Shown here: in pieces, positions 10,180 through 23,311 of the stretch | Numbering within the stretch: position 1 is the first letter of the stretch | Layout of the letters: each line of letters begins with the position of its first letter | Assembly (NCBI RefSeq): GCF_030867095.1 | Contig: NC_081824.1 | Span: forward strand, 305,242,956-305,306,955 | Reading direction: 5' to 3' | Source: Alligator mississippiensis | Lineage: Eukaryota > Chordata > Crocodylia > Alligatoridae | DNA: 64,000 nucleotides | Position numbers and translations under genes: made by a program | Notes under the pieces: generated by a model | What the model was told of the DNA's origin: nothing | The model's database searches: none | The model's input: the letters and a program-made list of their open reading frames with translations, nothing else

Positions 10180-11745
10180 GCACCCTTCAAAAGTACCAGG
10201 AGGCATAACTTTTGCACTTATTTAACTCCGAGGGGAAACTCAGTTGGTAATGATCCCTTCCCCCTTTCTGGTGGTTACAATACAACCAACCCATAGCAGT
10301 TCTTCGCAGTTTCCTGCCCCACTGCCATGCCTGGCTAATTGTTTCCCAAAAAAGGTAAGAAAACTGTGGCAAACGCATTTCACTGTCTGTAAGGCATAAA
10401 TTTTCTCTCAGCCTGGCATACCGAGGCCTTGCTTCCAGGCTCTATCCTCTTGCTCTCTTGTGGTCTATGACTATTGCCAGGCTGGTGTAGGGCCAAAATA
10501 GAGAAAAAGCCGAAATTAAAATAAAATTTGGATGCTTAGTCAAAGCTTATATGAAATCTACTGGTCTGTAAGACAGGGCTGAAAAGCTAATTCTTGCCAG
10601 ATTTCTTATGAAACATTGACTATTTCTTGTTGTCATCCAGCCTTCTTAGAGGCAAACAACAGTGCCTTACAGTATTTTTGGCATTTTCTCAGTTGGAGCC
10701 TAGGCATACACCATTGTCTGAAAATTAAGGCTAATGAAATTTTTAAAAAAGTAATCTTCTTTTGTTTTGTTTTTAATCTTGAACAGTGGACTTCCAGAAA
10801 ATACCATAGCTAAGCACCCCAAAATTTTCAATGGGGGTGGCAGGAGAGTGAGGGCATGGAAAGATGAAACTTTGACACCAGTGTAATTGGCTTTACATCA
10901 GTGTATAAAGGCAGGGGACAGGTGATGCAACTCCTTAAACTAGGATAACTTCACCAAATCCAATGGAGAATTACCTCTGAAAGAATCAAGAGAAAACTTT
11001 ACTGGTACAAATTAGACCAGATGAAGGTATCATCTCTCCATGTCATCTCCCCATTCCCATCTCCAGTTCCATCATCATGGCACATGATGGGTTAAAATTC
11101 TAGATCCTACTTTTCATCTTCGAGGCTCACCTCTTTGAATTATAGGGGCCTGAATACTATAGACTAAACCAGTAAAATACTAAAGGGGATTGTGGTGTTG
11201 CATTGTGGCTGTTTGATCAATAGTTGAAACTCTCAGCAGTACATGGTATAGCAAGCAGGTAAAAAGATTTCTATTAGAGCACAGCTTCCATGTACATCCA
11301 TCAGCAAAAGCCTGTACTTTTTAATTCCATACAAACACTACTTTGGAACAGCTTCATAGCAACTTAGATATATTTGGATTGTGGAAGCCAAAATATACAG
11401 TAAAAGTTCCAGGAACAGAATATTTGCTTTGTTCTTTCTTTAAATATGTATCTTCCTGGGGAAGAATCATATACTTTCCTAGCAATTAGAAAGAGGAAAT
11501 TCAGTTTCTAATCTAAATCGTACAGATTTTGGCTCAATTTAACAATACCAACCAAAACAAAGTGCTTAAATTTCTAGCTACTCCTGCAACTTGATTTGAT
11601 TTTTAAATTTATCCATGGAACTGCTAGGATCCCTGTGACAGGTGTTTAAATATGGACTTGGGATCCCAACTTCAGACACATCTTTTCAATATTGCCCTTC
11701 CTCTTAACCTCTGTGTTACCAGTATATATAGTAAAACTGCATGAA
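10180..11745. other. Intergenic stretch, no gene recognised
   Basis: AT-rich non-coding DNA. ORFs are short and have no domain. Around 10870-10960 a segment with TGTAATTGGCTTTACATCAG resembles old dispersed repeats, but I cannot place it. Confidence 0.45.
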
Positions 11746-11754
11746 TAATCATTT

Positions 11755-12020
11755 TTTTGGCTCAGTAGACAAGTGAAGTCAGTTCCAAGGCTGCTGAGAC
11801 TGTTGGGGCACCTTAGATGCTGTAACATCCACTCCACCCTGTGTTTGGTTAGCTCTGTGCACTCTATCAGTTGAAGCCTCGTCCAGTCCTTGATACTGGC
11901 TCCCCAGCTCTTCTTGGATCTACCTCTTTTTTTCTTTCCCTTCACAGCACCCTGCATTATGGTGTTGGCAAGGGTGTCCGGCCTCGTGATGTGTCCAAAT
12001 CATTGCAGCTTCCTTCATCA
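11755..12020 (-). pseudogene. RTE-type LINE ORF C-terminal fragment
   Basis: On the minus strand a 103-codon frame encodes MQGAVKGKKKRGRSKKSWG followed by a segment ending in IKDWTRLQL. This is the conserved basic tail found at the end of RTE/BovB-like reverse transcriptase ORFs (typically a K/R-rich, GRP/RKSW..DI.EWTG pattern, often preceded by GH..R.D). The upstream sequence in another frame reads GHITRPDTLANTI, so the match extends across a frameshift near 11960. The polymerase domain itself is absent. The element is therefore a 5'-truncated, frameshifted relic. The family is inferred from the motif only. Confidence 0.65.
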
Positions 12021-12277
12021 CACAATCTCAAACAACAGTTTGTAGGTTTCAATTTCTTGATTGATTTCCTGCTTGACAGACTCAAGCAGGCTCCATAGCT
12101 AAACAGGGGGGAAAAAAATCTGCTTTGATTTGACCCCAAACAAAACTTTTCAGGTTTCTCTGTGAACCCTAAAAGGATTTTTAATTTTAATTTCAAGCAT
12201 TTTAATAGTATTTTAAATAAAACAGAGGAACTTTGAAAATGAAAAGCTAAATTCAAAGGAACTGAATGCATAGCCTA

Positions 12278-12527
12278 TTTTGCATATCTACACTGTCCCA
12301 GAAGTGTGATGTAGTATAGATATACTGGAGCTAGCCTGGGGACTAGAAGTAATCTAGCTATGGTAGGACTGCGCTCAGCACCATCTATTTTTTCCAGCTA
12401 CTTGGTGGTAAGAATTAGTCTGCTGTGAGCTCAAAATCTGCCACAGTAGACTGCCTCTGGTACCTGAGTAAACTCCGGTCTTTTCTCTACACTAGGCTGC
12501 AGTGTAAATAAGACCATGGGTGCCACT
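12278..12527. mobile_element. Possible MITE with ATCTACACTG-like ends
   Basis: The left side has CATATCTACACTGTCCCAG and the reverse complement of the right side has CTTATTTACACTGCAGCC, an imperfect inverted pair about 250 bp apart. No coding capacity and no clear target duplication were seen, so this is tentative. Confidence 0.35.
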
Positions 12528-12555
12528 CATGTGTGGAAGGATGGAGTCTCCTTAT

Positions 12556-12670
12556 ACTCTGTGGCCCAGTGGTTAGCCTCAGTTGGTATGTGGAGACCTG
12601 ATTTGGAAGAGGAGTTTTAAGTTGAGTCTCCTACTTCCCAGGACCTTTCCCTAACCACTGGTTTGTATAC
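12556..12670 (+). mobile_element. tRNA-derived SINE fragment
   Basis: GTGGCCCAGTGGTTAGCCTC resembles an A-box region and GTATGTGGAGACCTGATTTGG the degenerate B-box region of a tRNA-type SINE. The second half (CTACTTCCCAGGACCTTTCCCTAACCACTGG) is the inverted counterpart, a layout seen in sauropsid SINEs and related repeats. It is too degenerate to be a tRNA gene. Confidence 0.5.
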
Positions 12671-12764
12671 TGGAGTTGAGGAGGTCTCTCAGTCTCTTGC
12701 TGAAGCTGTTTTACTTTGTTCAAGTAATTAAACATCCATGGGGCTGAAGCATGCATGAAAATGT

Positions 12765-12800
12765 CTCTTAGGGCTTATCTACACCATGGTGACACTGCCC
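12765..12800. mobile_element. Lone MITE end (GGGCTTATCTACACC)
   Basis: TTAGGGCTTATCTACACCATGG looks like the left terminus of a Harbinger-like MITE with TTA as a possible target site. No matching right terminus is visible nearby, so it may be a truncated copy. Confidence 0.35.
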
Positions 12801-13097
12801 TGGCCAAGGTGGCCCAAGGAGTGCTCCACTCCCCCACTTCCCCACATGCTGCCTCCAAAACCAGAAACAAGACAATGAAATTGCTCTGGGGTCATCCCCA
12901 GTGGCCACTGTCAGGATATCAGAGATTGAAGCTCACAAATCTTGCCTGGTCATTGGAGATTTCAGCTTCAGTTCCTACACCAGTGAATGTTATAAATAAT
13001 ACTGTCTAACCACTAACATACCTAACCTCTTCAGAGGTTTAAGGCATTGGGAAGGGGAAGGGGGCATATTCTCCAGTTTGCAAATGGTGCCTATGGC

Positions 13098-13345
13098 TGC
13101 CTATACACATGCATCAAGGCTGCTCTGATGCATTGTAATTACAGCATGTCAGAGCATACTCGATTAATTGAGTCTACTGGAGCATGGTAATTACTGTACT
13201 CCAGCAGACTCCAGCACGATGTGTATCAGTCTCCTCATGCTGAAAAATGGCAGCAGGGCATTTAACTAATGCTCATTCCACAAGCTTTAGTTAAAGTGCC
13301 TCTGCCACCACTTTTCAGTGCAGGGACGCTGATACATGCGATGCC
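13098..13345. mobile_element. MITE-like hairpin element
   Basis: An imperfect inverted pair (left CACATGCATCAAGGCTGC; right, in reverse complement, GCATGTATCAGCGTCCC) bounds about 250 bp. Inside, 13170-13211 forms a strong perfect-arm hairpin: GAGTCT / CTGGAG on the left pair with CTCCAG / AGACTC on the right around a TGGTAATTACTG loop. There is no coding capacity. Confidence 0.5.
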
Positions 13346-16300
13346 TCTGTGGATCTTGTGCTCTCCAATTTCCTAGTTTCTCACCCTGCTTGGCTCTGCT
13401 ACTGAACTCTGGCCTTGTAAACCCACTTTAGTGTTGTTAACTTGGTCCCTGATCCCAGAAATCTGACTTGGACTGTGACTGGATTTTGCCTCTGAAATTC
13501 CCTCCCTGGATTTGGTAACTTTTGGACTCTAGTTCCTGTCTGTAGCCCTCCTCTGGTGGCTTGCCCACTAGGCCAGACCACCTGTGCCTCAGTCCTTACA
13601 AGAAATGCTAAAAACACATTTCTTGACAAATACACCATTGCTTACCTCCACTCCCTTCCTCCCCCCACCAGAAATGATCTCCAGTAGTATTTTTGGTATA
13701 TCTCTGCATAAAAGAGCAGAACATTTTGTACATTGGGGTAAACTTAGTATTTTTGTGTGAACTGGCTTATTATAGTCAAATGGGAAAGTACAATAAATAT
13801 TAATAAACAGTATTTCTGGGATGCTGTTGCAACATGGACTTTTGACCTCTTTTTGCTCACCCACCTCGCTAATCTGGGCCACCCAGAGTCAATCCCACAA
13901 ATATTTACTTATCTACTATCAGCTGAAGCACATTCAGTATCTTTTGCCACTTGCAAGTGTTCTCAGTAAAGCCAAAACCAATATATCTCCCTCATCCACC
14001 TTCCTCCACAGAGTAAGGATGTCATGCATACAATAGTGCCAGCCTCTTGACAGTGTGGGAAACTAGAATCCAGATGTCAATTTTGATCTTCAGTCTCATA
14101 CTTGGCAGCATAGCATTTTATGCTCTGGCCCAGACATGCTGTTGGGCCAAAAGACACACAGCATTTTATTTTTAATTTGAGTCTTTTCATAGCAGGCTAA
14201 ATGTTGCAACTCCTGCCCTTCCCCCTACTCTTTTTTAAGCAGCAACACAAATTTGGGTTAGATCCAAACTGAGCACATCTCAGTGTGCAACTTTTGGTCT
14301 ATTTTTACATCTTTTCTTTCCATGGGTGCCAGCTCTGTGATTTCCAATGCCTGAGGCATACTGAAAAATGAGCACCCTTCATAGCCTGGAGTCTCATATA
14401 TAAAATGAACAGCTCCCAGACTAAGGCCTGAGGCACCCCTCACCTGTCTGCATGATACTGGCACCCTGGCATCATTCTTTTAAATAAGGACCCTTTCTCT
14501 CTGCTCACGTTGCTACTGCTGTCCAATTGGGATAGAGGTTTTTAACATTTACTTCCCTCTGCCTGCTTTCATGGCAGAATCGATTGATTTGTGTTATACT
14601 GTAGACTCCTACCCCAGTTGCCTCCTCCAACTACAAAGCTCCTCCATACCATGTTTTGAAAACTTTACCCTGTTAAATCCATGCTTTGCATCTTGTCACC
14701 TTTGTATTTTGCTTTTTCTGTTAGCCTGTAACAAATGAAGAGTGACAACAGGCTGAAGGCACAGGGCATCATGAGTGTGACAGTATTATAGAAAGACAGG
14801 CCTGCTCAGCACAGATGTCAAGTATTCTTTTCTTTTTGTCTCTCCTTCCTCCTCCTCCTTAGGGCAGCCCTTATCACTGCAGAGAGGACGTAAGAACACA
14901 CTCACACCATTATTCCCCCCTCAAATTCCACGGGGCTTACATATTCCTCACTTCACAGGCTACCCAAGATCAGTGTCCTCTCTTAACTCCTCCAATATTT
15001 TTTCAGCATGTTTGGCTGCTTGTCCAAATCCACTGTCTCAATGTCATGTTGCACTTCCCTATTGCGTACACAAGAGGCATTCTGCCCTTGCAAGCAGAAA
15101 CTTCTTGGGAAATACTGACAGCTCAAGGAAATTGTCAGTAGAGGAAAGTAACCTACCACCAGTAAGAGCAGCTGAGAACATGAACTTTATCCTTTTTTGG
15201 CACAGACAGAAATCCTTTTACCTAATTCCAAATACTGCACTGTTAACTGATAATCCGAAAGCACTCTGCACAGAGAAGGAAAAATTGCAACTGCAATGTA
15301 ATTAACATTGTAACAACTTGTTTCCCCCTTGGAGAATTATACCATTAGCTGCTTCAATTGTGCATGAAATATAAATTACATTACTCAGAGGCATCATGTC
15401 TAAGCAGACACAATCCTAAGTGACATGGCTTGCCACAGTGTATCATGCTCCCTGGTCCAATTTAACGGAAGCCCAGTTGCCTGAGGCTAGCAGATATTCA
15501 TTCTGATATCAAAGTTATAACAGTGGTAGTTCAACTGTCTTCCTGCCTCAGGGAACCTCTCATGGGAAAGCAATGCGATCAGGCACTACAGCCTGATTAT
15601 AGCAACCTGCACTTTTGAAAATGACTGGCTTATCCCCACCAATTTCATATTTCTAAGGTTCTTTCTTGGGGAAATACTCCAGTACCAGTATATGCACTCA
15701 CATGCCTTATTTCCTTTTTGTAGCAGATAGAAATCTGCATATGAATATTGTAGCAAGCATTAACTGTAGTTCATTTGAAAAGGGCTACTTGTCTGTAATT
15801 GAGGTATGAAAGCTCACAAAAATCAGTGGAAGTACTTTTATTACTTTCAATGGACTTATGATCAGGCCCTTTTTGATACAGAGACAGAATTTGTCCCTCA
15901 CCAAATTAATTTCTCTGCTTTACTATTTTACCACTGTCGACAAATGGCTAGAAAATGGACATTCCTGGTGGTCTTCCATGTTCCAATTTTCAGACGTCCA
16001 GTGCGTCCAAGTAATTCTATCTCAGATGTCTAGATGAAGTCTTTGCTCTTTAGAATGAGCAGCCCAGTTAACATGGACTTGTGGAGCTGCAAATTGAGGT
16101 CCCAATGCAAAGAAAATTCTGCATTTTCTCCTTTGCCTCAAGAAGGAGAACAATTTATGATGCTGAAGTCACAGATAGATTACTGCATTAAAAGAGAAAG
16201 ATAATTCTGATAAGTCAGTCAGTCAGTTAGAAAAAGAAAGAAAAAGAATCAGGCCTCATCATTTGACACTGGGCCAAATCATCTGGACACTCTGTGCCTT

Positions 16301-19300
16301 CAACTTCCGTTTAAATCAAAGGAAACTGAAGATGCTGAGCGTTGGCAGTACAGGAACCAGCTGGCCAAAACGTTTTACCCCCTCAGGCAGTGCTAGAATC
16401 ATCAGCCCAGAGCTACTGAGGAGGAGCTGATCTTGGTCTGGTGGAGTGGTGCAGATTTTCTATGTCACACAAGCAGCAGTTTAGTCTGGGAACCAGCTAG
16501 AGAGATTTAATGGATGAAGTTAACTGCAAAAATCATAAGTTTGTTGTCTTTCTAGACCACATAAATGTGAGAGGAGCTCCCCAGATCACACATGTAGAGA
16601 AGTGGTCCAGGGGCAGATAAAATTACAGATTTTGATGAGCCAGTCCACAGAGTTTGGTCCTTAGTTTCTCTGTGGGGTCTTCTCCTAGGTAAACTGAGAG
16701 GACACCCCAGGAGGCAGTTGGTTCCAAGACAGAAAAAAAACTTGCCTAGCACTGAGAGAGAAATTATTCTCGATTCAAGTTGACTTTGGATAGGAAGGCT
16801 GTTTCCCAAGCCTTTGGTCTAGCTAAAAACCCAGACAGCCAAAACTGACTCCAGAGGAACTATTACTACATTTGGGCACTGTAAGTAAAGTGTACGAGTA
16901 TTGCAATTCCAAACAAAGCCCTTCCCCTCCCCCCGCTTTTTTTTTTTTTTGTATTTAGCTTCTCCTGGGGAGAATCCTCCTTCCCAGGAATGCCCAGTTA
17001 ACTTTTCAGAGCCTGAGTGGGAGTGGGGTGGGTGCTTTATAAAGTGCAGGTGATGCACTTTAACAGCAATGTAACAACGATGTAACAGCCAGGTTGGCAG
17101 GGAGGGGCTGGGCTAGCTGGGCTAGCAGGAGTGATGACTACTGTTCTTGCAACCTAAGTGGGTTTCTGGAGCTAATGTCCTGGTCATCCACCACTCACTA
17201 CTGGTAGCTAAGCATACAGACCTACTTACTTCCCTGACTCTCAGATGCAACTGCCTCATTTTTCCTTGTTCAGAGCAACCTTATATTAACAGTGCGATAG
17301 GCTACTTTTAATATAAAATCACACCAGAAGCAGGCAGCAGGCCAATCACAGACAATGGAAATAGTCACTTTGATCAAAATCAAACAGTACAAGTTGGCAT
17401 ATGGAGTTATAGTGGGTTAGAACCTCAAATTAAAGGTGAGACAACTACAGGCTGAATGTTTATAGAAGGAACACCTTTTTGGCCAGGTATTCAGGCAGAG
17501 GTTTATTATGCCACTGGCTCCTTAAGAAATAGTTTATCTTGAATAGTCATATAATCTAACATCTCCTGTGCACATAACCCACAGCTCTCCTCTGTGTGTC
17601 AGAACTGTTCTAAGTTATGAGGTTGGAAAAGGGATTTTTTTGTGTAGAGGGGCAAGTGATTTTCAGAGGCACAGGTGGGCATTAGGTAACCACATCCCAC
17701 TGATATCCAATGAGAGCTGGACACTTAAATCCCAGTGTATCTTAAGAAGTCTTCCCCTCCCCCATCACTACAGCTGAGTAGAGTAATATATGCACCATTA
17801 AAATAACTGGAGGAAAGCAAACATGTTGCTTCCTGAAGAGACTAGAGAATGTACATTCCTGAGCATTGAACTGATGGTGTATTATATACTTTTATCCGCA
17901 CACCACCTGCAGGTACACACCCTGTCTTCCTATGTAGGACAGAAGCCTTTATTCCATCTTTGGCACTAAAAAATTATACCTACCCAAGAGACAAATCCAA
18001 TCGTTCATAAGGTATTCCAAAATATTAGGTTGCAGGCTTTTGTTCAGGGACACGTCTCTTTTCTAATCTTCTTAGCTGTAGAAGATCTCTACTGTCAATT
18101 GCACTTCAGCACCAGCCAATATAGGAAGTAGTGGCATAAATTCTCATTCTCATTAAGCATGTCTGTCTGACTGATGGACACCAGTAGAATTACTCAGCAA
18201 ATCCAGATTTGTGGATCTAGCAGTAATAAACCAAATTTTCATATAGAATACATGTCTTGGAAGGGTGGTGGACATGTTTTATTTTCATGAGTTATAGGTA
18301 CTACATTTCTCAAGAATGGCATTGGCCACAAGAATGGCATTGGCCACATTTCACAGTGAGTGAAATGGTCACTGTAACAAATGAAAATAAAACATGAGCA
18401 ACAGCAACTGTGGAGATATGCATTGTAACTATTTAATAGAAAAAGGGAATGTCTAAGTCTTTTAATATTTATTTTTCTTAAAAGCTTTTGCTGTTCCACA
18501 GAGATGAAAGGGTGTGTGCCTGTAGCACTGAGGAGTCCCTGGTCTACTGCAGCTCCACTGGTGGTAGTAATCATGGAAGGAGAGGCCAAGCAAAGAGATT
18601 TCTTTTCACAAACTCTCACAAGAGTACTAGTGCTTCTAGTAGTGCTGACATGACCAGAACTGCCTTTAGACTAGACAAATTGTGAGAAGGGTCTTGATAC
18701 TTCCCAATGTTCAACATTGGTCCTTTCAGAAGAAAGAAGAGTGCGTTGTCCTATATACAACAAAGTATAAGGTAATTATGTCACTGTGTAAGTGCCTCTG
18801 AATAAGGCTGCTTAAAGATCTCCACCCCAGAACTTTACAGTGGTAGGCAGGGTTGAGAGGCATACTGCCAGCATTACTGGCACTGGTGGAGCATTATTGT
18901 AGATGGGGCCTGTAAACTTTCTTGAATATGACTGTCTTTTAACATAGTTAAATATTTTGCTGCTTTGCTTGAGCTAGTAAAAGGGACTGAACACCTTTCT
19001 GTTTCACAGCTGGCATACTTTCTGCTTCTGGTTTATATTTGATGGTTTCCTCCCTTCTTGACTTAATGTCAGTGACCTGTTCCCTTCCAACTGTCCATAA
19101 GCAAGGCTCTTACCCAATCCCTACTACAATTATTTCCCACAATAAAGGCTTCTTTTCCCACCTAGAAACTCACAATACCTTTCTGTTCCCCAGCAATTCC
19201 AAGTCAGTTACTCAACCTACCTCTTGATTCTCCCTTTCATATCTTAGACACCCTTCACAAGTCCCATGATACCCCTTGTCTCACTATTTGCCTTTCATCT

Positions 19301-21104
19301 TTCAACAGCAAAACCAAGTCCTGAACTATTCTCCTCCTTTTCACTGTTGGACTGAAGCTGCAAGGGTGTCCCTAACACAACAAACCATTTAACCCGGCAG
19401 TGAATTTGCTTGTGGAAGCCTTGTTTGACACTGCTTCTTTCCTCCCTAAGGAATTTTCAGAGAACAAATTCCTCTGGAGGGCACTAAACTCTTCCCGAGC
19501 TGGCCAACCATGGAAAACCATCTGGGAGCTGTCTGAGCCAGATCTTCTGTTGCAGAGATAATCCTGAAGATCTGTGTACTGGATGGGATCACTTGGGATG
19601 GTGACATAATTAGCTCTTGGTGCAGGAACTCCTTGGGTGGCTGAACAGGCCAAATTCTCATCAAGCACAGGCCTTTAGGGCGTCCCCAAAAGAGGATTAG
19701 ATCAGCCAGCCAGATGTATATAAGATCTACCAAATGCTCAGGCATTTGGAGAGTACTCCCCCCAGCTGTAGTTAGAAAGAATAAGAAAGATGTAAAAGAT
19801 TATTTGTGAAGGTGCAGATGTTAATATACTATAATGCTTCTGATTTGTGATATACAAATATTATTTTATGGCAGCAACATGAATTTGGTAGGCCCACACA
19901 AGAGTGGTGTCCCTTTCAAGCCCCACTAAGGATCTCCTACTCTGGTTTAATTGCACAACACCCATCTGTTACTGTGTTGCATTTAGTTCTTAAGTGTGTT
20001 CTATTGTTCTAAGTCTACCTCCCCCCACCCCCGCAAAAGAACTATAAAAAAATTGCAGTCAGTTTGTATGCTGGGTAGACATAATCAAGCCCTTTATATT
20101 CTTAACTTTTATACATGCAGTATTTGTATGCATGCAATAAAAATACCAAATCAGAACTACAACCCACTGGTTTCACAGCAGTTCCATGGGGTTTGATGCA
20201 GCACAGAATTGCACTGGTTGGGTGGATGCTGGCCCCAGCAGCCTTACCTGGCATTCTGGGGGCCTCCCAGGTCAGCATTGGCAGTGATTCAGATGCTTGG
20301 AGCCTGGCCAGCAGTTAGAGTGTGGCTCTGGCCAGCTAGGCTCCCTTTCTGGCGGCACATGCTGCTTTTTTCAGTGGCGGCTTTTATTTGACACCAGGAT
20401 CTCCTGGTGTTAAAAAAACCCATCACACTGATAATTAGCAGCATGGTGAATGGTTGCACGTATACCATGTGTGGTTTGTGGTGCTTCAAATTGTTTTGAG
20501 GAACCACAAACTGCACATGCACACTCGTGGGGATGTGCCCATTGATTATACTGAGCAGGAGACAAGGCTGTATTGAAAAGAGACTCCCTTTCATGTGCTT
20601 AGTGAAAAGAAAGAATGGTGATGTACCAGTATATTAGAACTGTAGTTAGGTTATTTGGTATATAGGGCTTCTGTGTTGACTTTGGGAGCTCCTTGTGTGA
20701 TGCATTTGCCTGCTTTAATGTTTACTATCAGTTTTTTATTTCTGCATGGGATTTTGTTCTGATATGGCTTCTACAATATCACACTCTCACAGGGCATGGA
20801 GTAGACAGTTGCCCAGGTGGTAGGGCTTCTATTTGTGACAAGTTCTGCAACTTGCTTGAGAGTCCAGAATGCCTACTCCTAAATGTCATTTATGATTTAA
20901 TGTATGCAATTTGTATTCATTAAATAATAAATCAGCAATTACTTTCTACTTTCTCTTAAAACTGAGGATTAAAAACACTAAGCTTTTCTCATATCCTTAA
21001 ATAATAAACATTCAGCATAAAACTAAGCTGATTTTCTTTACATCATCCAATGCTTTTATAAATTGTTCACATGATATTTTTAATATCCTATGCTCATGGC
21101 CCAA
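13346..21104. other. Long non-coding stretch, no gene recognised
   Basis: About 7.7 kb with only short chance ORFs. It holds a T14 run at 16937-16950, a pyrimidine-rich CTCCTTCCTCCTCCTCC tract near 14843 and an 18-bp tandem duplication at 18312-18347. A segment near 20520-20545 (GTGGGGATGTGCCC) may be a lone MITE right end. Ordinary AT-rich intergenic or intronic DNA. Confidence 0.5.
18312..18347. repeat. 18-bp tandem duplication
   Basis: AGAATGGCATTGGCCACA occurs twice in direct succession without mismatch, consistent with replication slippage. Confidence 0.85.
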
Positions 21105-21106
21105 TA

Positions 21107-21464
21107 CAGTGCCCACTAGTTATGAGAATTTTGCAGAATAGAATCAGTTGCATATTAGCATCAAAACCCTGAAGCCAAATGGCAGAAGGATTTCACTACA
21201 GGCATTTTCTGGTGTTTATTAGAATCTCACTTAATAGAATCAGGCGCTTATTAGCATGAAAATCTGAAATTGCACTCTACACATACCAGCTTTTCTTTCT
21301 GCCAGCTATTAGAATTAAATCTGTGCATACCCATGTTCCTTAGCTAGGTTGCTATGCAAGCACTGGTGACTACTGAGCATGCGGCAAGCTTTCTTTACTT
21401 TGCTACCACTTATTAGAATCAAAAGTGTTCTGCCTAATGTGATTCTAATAAGCAGTGGGCACTG
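21107..21464. mobile_element. 358-bp TA-flanked inverted-repeat element (Tc1/pogo-type MITE)
   Basis: The left end is CAGTGCCCACTAGTTATGAG and the reverse complement of the right end is CAGTGCCCACTGCTTATTAG. TA dinucleotides flank both ends (21105-21106 and 21465-21466). The motif TTAGAATC recurs several times internally in both orientations (near 21222, 21236, 21412 and 21442), making much of the element a subterminal repeat. A TA duplication plus CAGTG ends points to the Tc1/mariner-pogo group. There is no coding sequence. Confidence 0.8.
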
Positions 21465-22589
21465 TAACTTAATGTCCCTGAAACTGCCTAAAATATACAC
21501 ATCGCTGCCCCCCTGTCAGATGGTAACAGATACCTGGGGCCCTGCAGATCAGGAATGGCAAAAAAAAGTCAGGGTATTTTTCTAGTATAACCTATTTGTT
21601 TATTATTTATTCGTTTACTGGGCTACATACACCAGCTCTTAAACAGAGATATTCACAAACAATTGGTAACCCTAGTACCCTTTTTCAAGGAATCTGAGCC
21701 CAAATGTCAATGCCTGGTTCCTGGGGAATGGCTTTTCCTTAAAAAAATAGTTCTACCTAGAGATTAAGGCAGCAAATCCATTCACTGTTGTCTGCAACTT
21801 CTCCTCTTCCACCATCCCCCCCGCAAAACAAAACAAAACAACCCCCCCCAAAAAAAACCTAGATAAGAAAACTATGTACCCAAAGACCAACAGAACACTT
21901 ACAAGAATCAGTAAGAGTGCTGCCCAGGGCCCTGGGGACTCTTCTGGTAACAATGTAAAACAATTCACTGACCTGGCAACTAGAAAGGAGCCTCAGCAAA
22001 ATCCTTCTCTCTGAGTTACATATCCAGAAGTAACTCCTCTCTGGCCCTTCTCTCAATAAAAGAGAGAAAAGAGAAAGATGGTCAAGCCATTTTTAACAGT
22101 GTTTGAACACCCAAGACCCAGAACTTTAGGCCTTTACTTTTAGGCTTCTAAGTGCTACTTCCACATCCAATATGGATATGTAAGTGGCAGAACTCCTAAT
22201 GCTTACTAGCCATTTTCTCCAATGATTATTTAATGCAAATAGAAGGCTAGGTAGATCTGCACCTTATAGACAAACTAAATCAGAGATGCTTAGCATAACC
22301 TTTCATAAGCAGAGGATTACTTCCTCAGAAACTGTGAAGGGACTACAGCTCTGCTCTGCCTTCTGTCTGACTTCAGATTAACATGACTACCTTTATTTAA
22401 TGCAAAACCAACACTATAAGCAAAATCCAGACTCCTAAGTACCTTCCCTTTAAGGGCAGTGTCCATCTTGCTGAACCACCAAGGCAGACTTATACTTGCT
22501 TGCTTGTTTTCTAGTCTAATAACTATTCCCTTTTTGGCTGTTCAGTGGGCCAGATACAATAGGATGACTCAGATAGCTTTGCCTAGCCT

Positions 22590-22705
22590 AATAACCTGGG
22601 AACTTTGCTAGGAAGCAGGAGATATGGGTTCAAGCCCTTTCTGGGTCCAGAAACCTAGACCATTGGTCTCCATTTTCCTGGATAAGTGCCATAACCCTGA
22701 ATTTA
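22590..22705. mobile_element. tRNA-type SINE fragment
   Basis: GGAAGCAGGAGATATGGGTTCAAGCC carries a GGTTCAAGCC B-box preceded by sequence like that of tRNA-derived SINEs. GATAAGTGCCATAACCCTG after it resembles the inverted A-box half. No intact tRNA cloverleaf can be drawn. Confidence 0.42.
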
Positions 22706-22799
22706 CCGGGCAGAAAAGTATGGGGGGAATCCTCCACTGCACAGTTTCCCTCCAGCTAGAGTTTTGGTGATTTACATAAATTGCTGTATAATAGACTGA

Positions 22800-23311
22800 G
22801 GGCCACGCCCGGATGTTCAGGTAAAGGTGGGATGGGATCTGATTCACGATGCACACAATCACACATCCTGCCATGCCACATGTACATGATGTGCGACTGT
22901 GGGATCATTCATGAGATCCCATTGCACATTAGTGTCAGTGCACAGGGAGACTGGGATCATAATCCTGGGCTCCCCCTGCACCAGCAAGTAGCAAGATGAC
23001 AGGACTCGTAGCTGCAGGGACACCTGCAGCTCCCCCATGGCTGCAGCCCACATGGGGGTTGCACATGGACACCCTGTTGGGAGTTCTGATCAGCTGACAG
23101 GGCTCCCAGTCACGGGGCCTTCTGGCCACTCATTCAAATAGTGGTGCAATAGGAGCAAGCCACAACATTATTATACATATTTTGTAGAACAACTTTGTGG
23201 CTTATTCCTCATTTTATCACTCCATTAATTGATTGAATATGTGGTCAGGTCACAACTTAAGACATGATTAACTGGTTAATGATGTTTTAAGTATAACATG
23301 TAGCAGGGTCC
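22800..23311. mobile_element. MITE family copy A (512 bp)
   Basis: The element starts GGGCCACGCCCGGATGTT and ends, in reverse complement, GGACCCTGCTACATGTT. It is flanked by TGA (22797-22799) and TAA (23312-23314), a 3-bp duplication of the TWA kind used by Harbinger transposases. Its right 120 bp (GTGGCTTATTCCTC, then ATCACTCCATTAA, GACATGATTAACTGG) and left 150 bp (GGGATCTGATTCACGAT, CCTGGGCTCCCCCTG) align with copy B at 47482-48746. There is no coding sequence. Confidence 0.78.
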
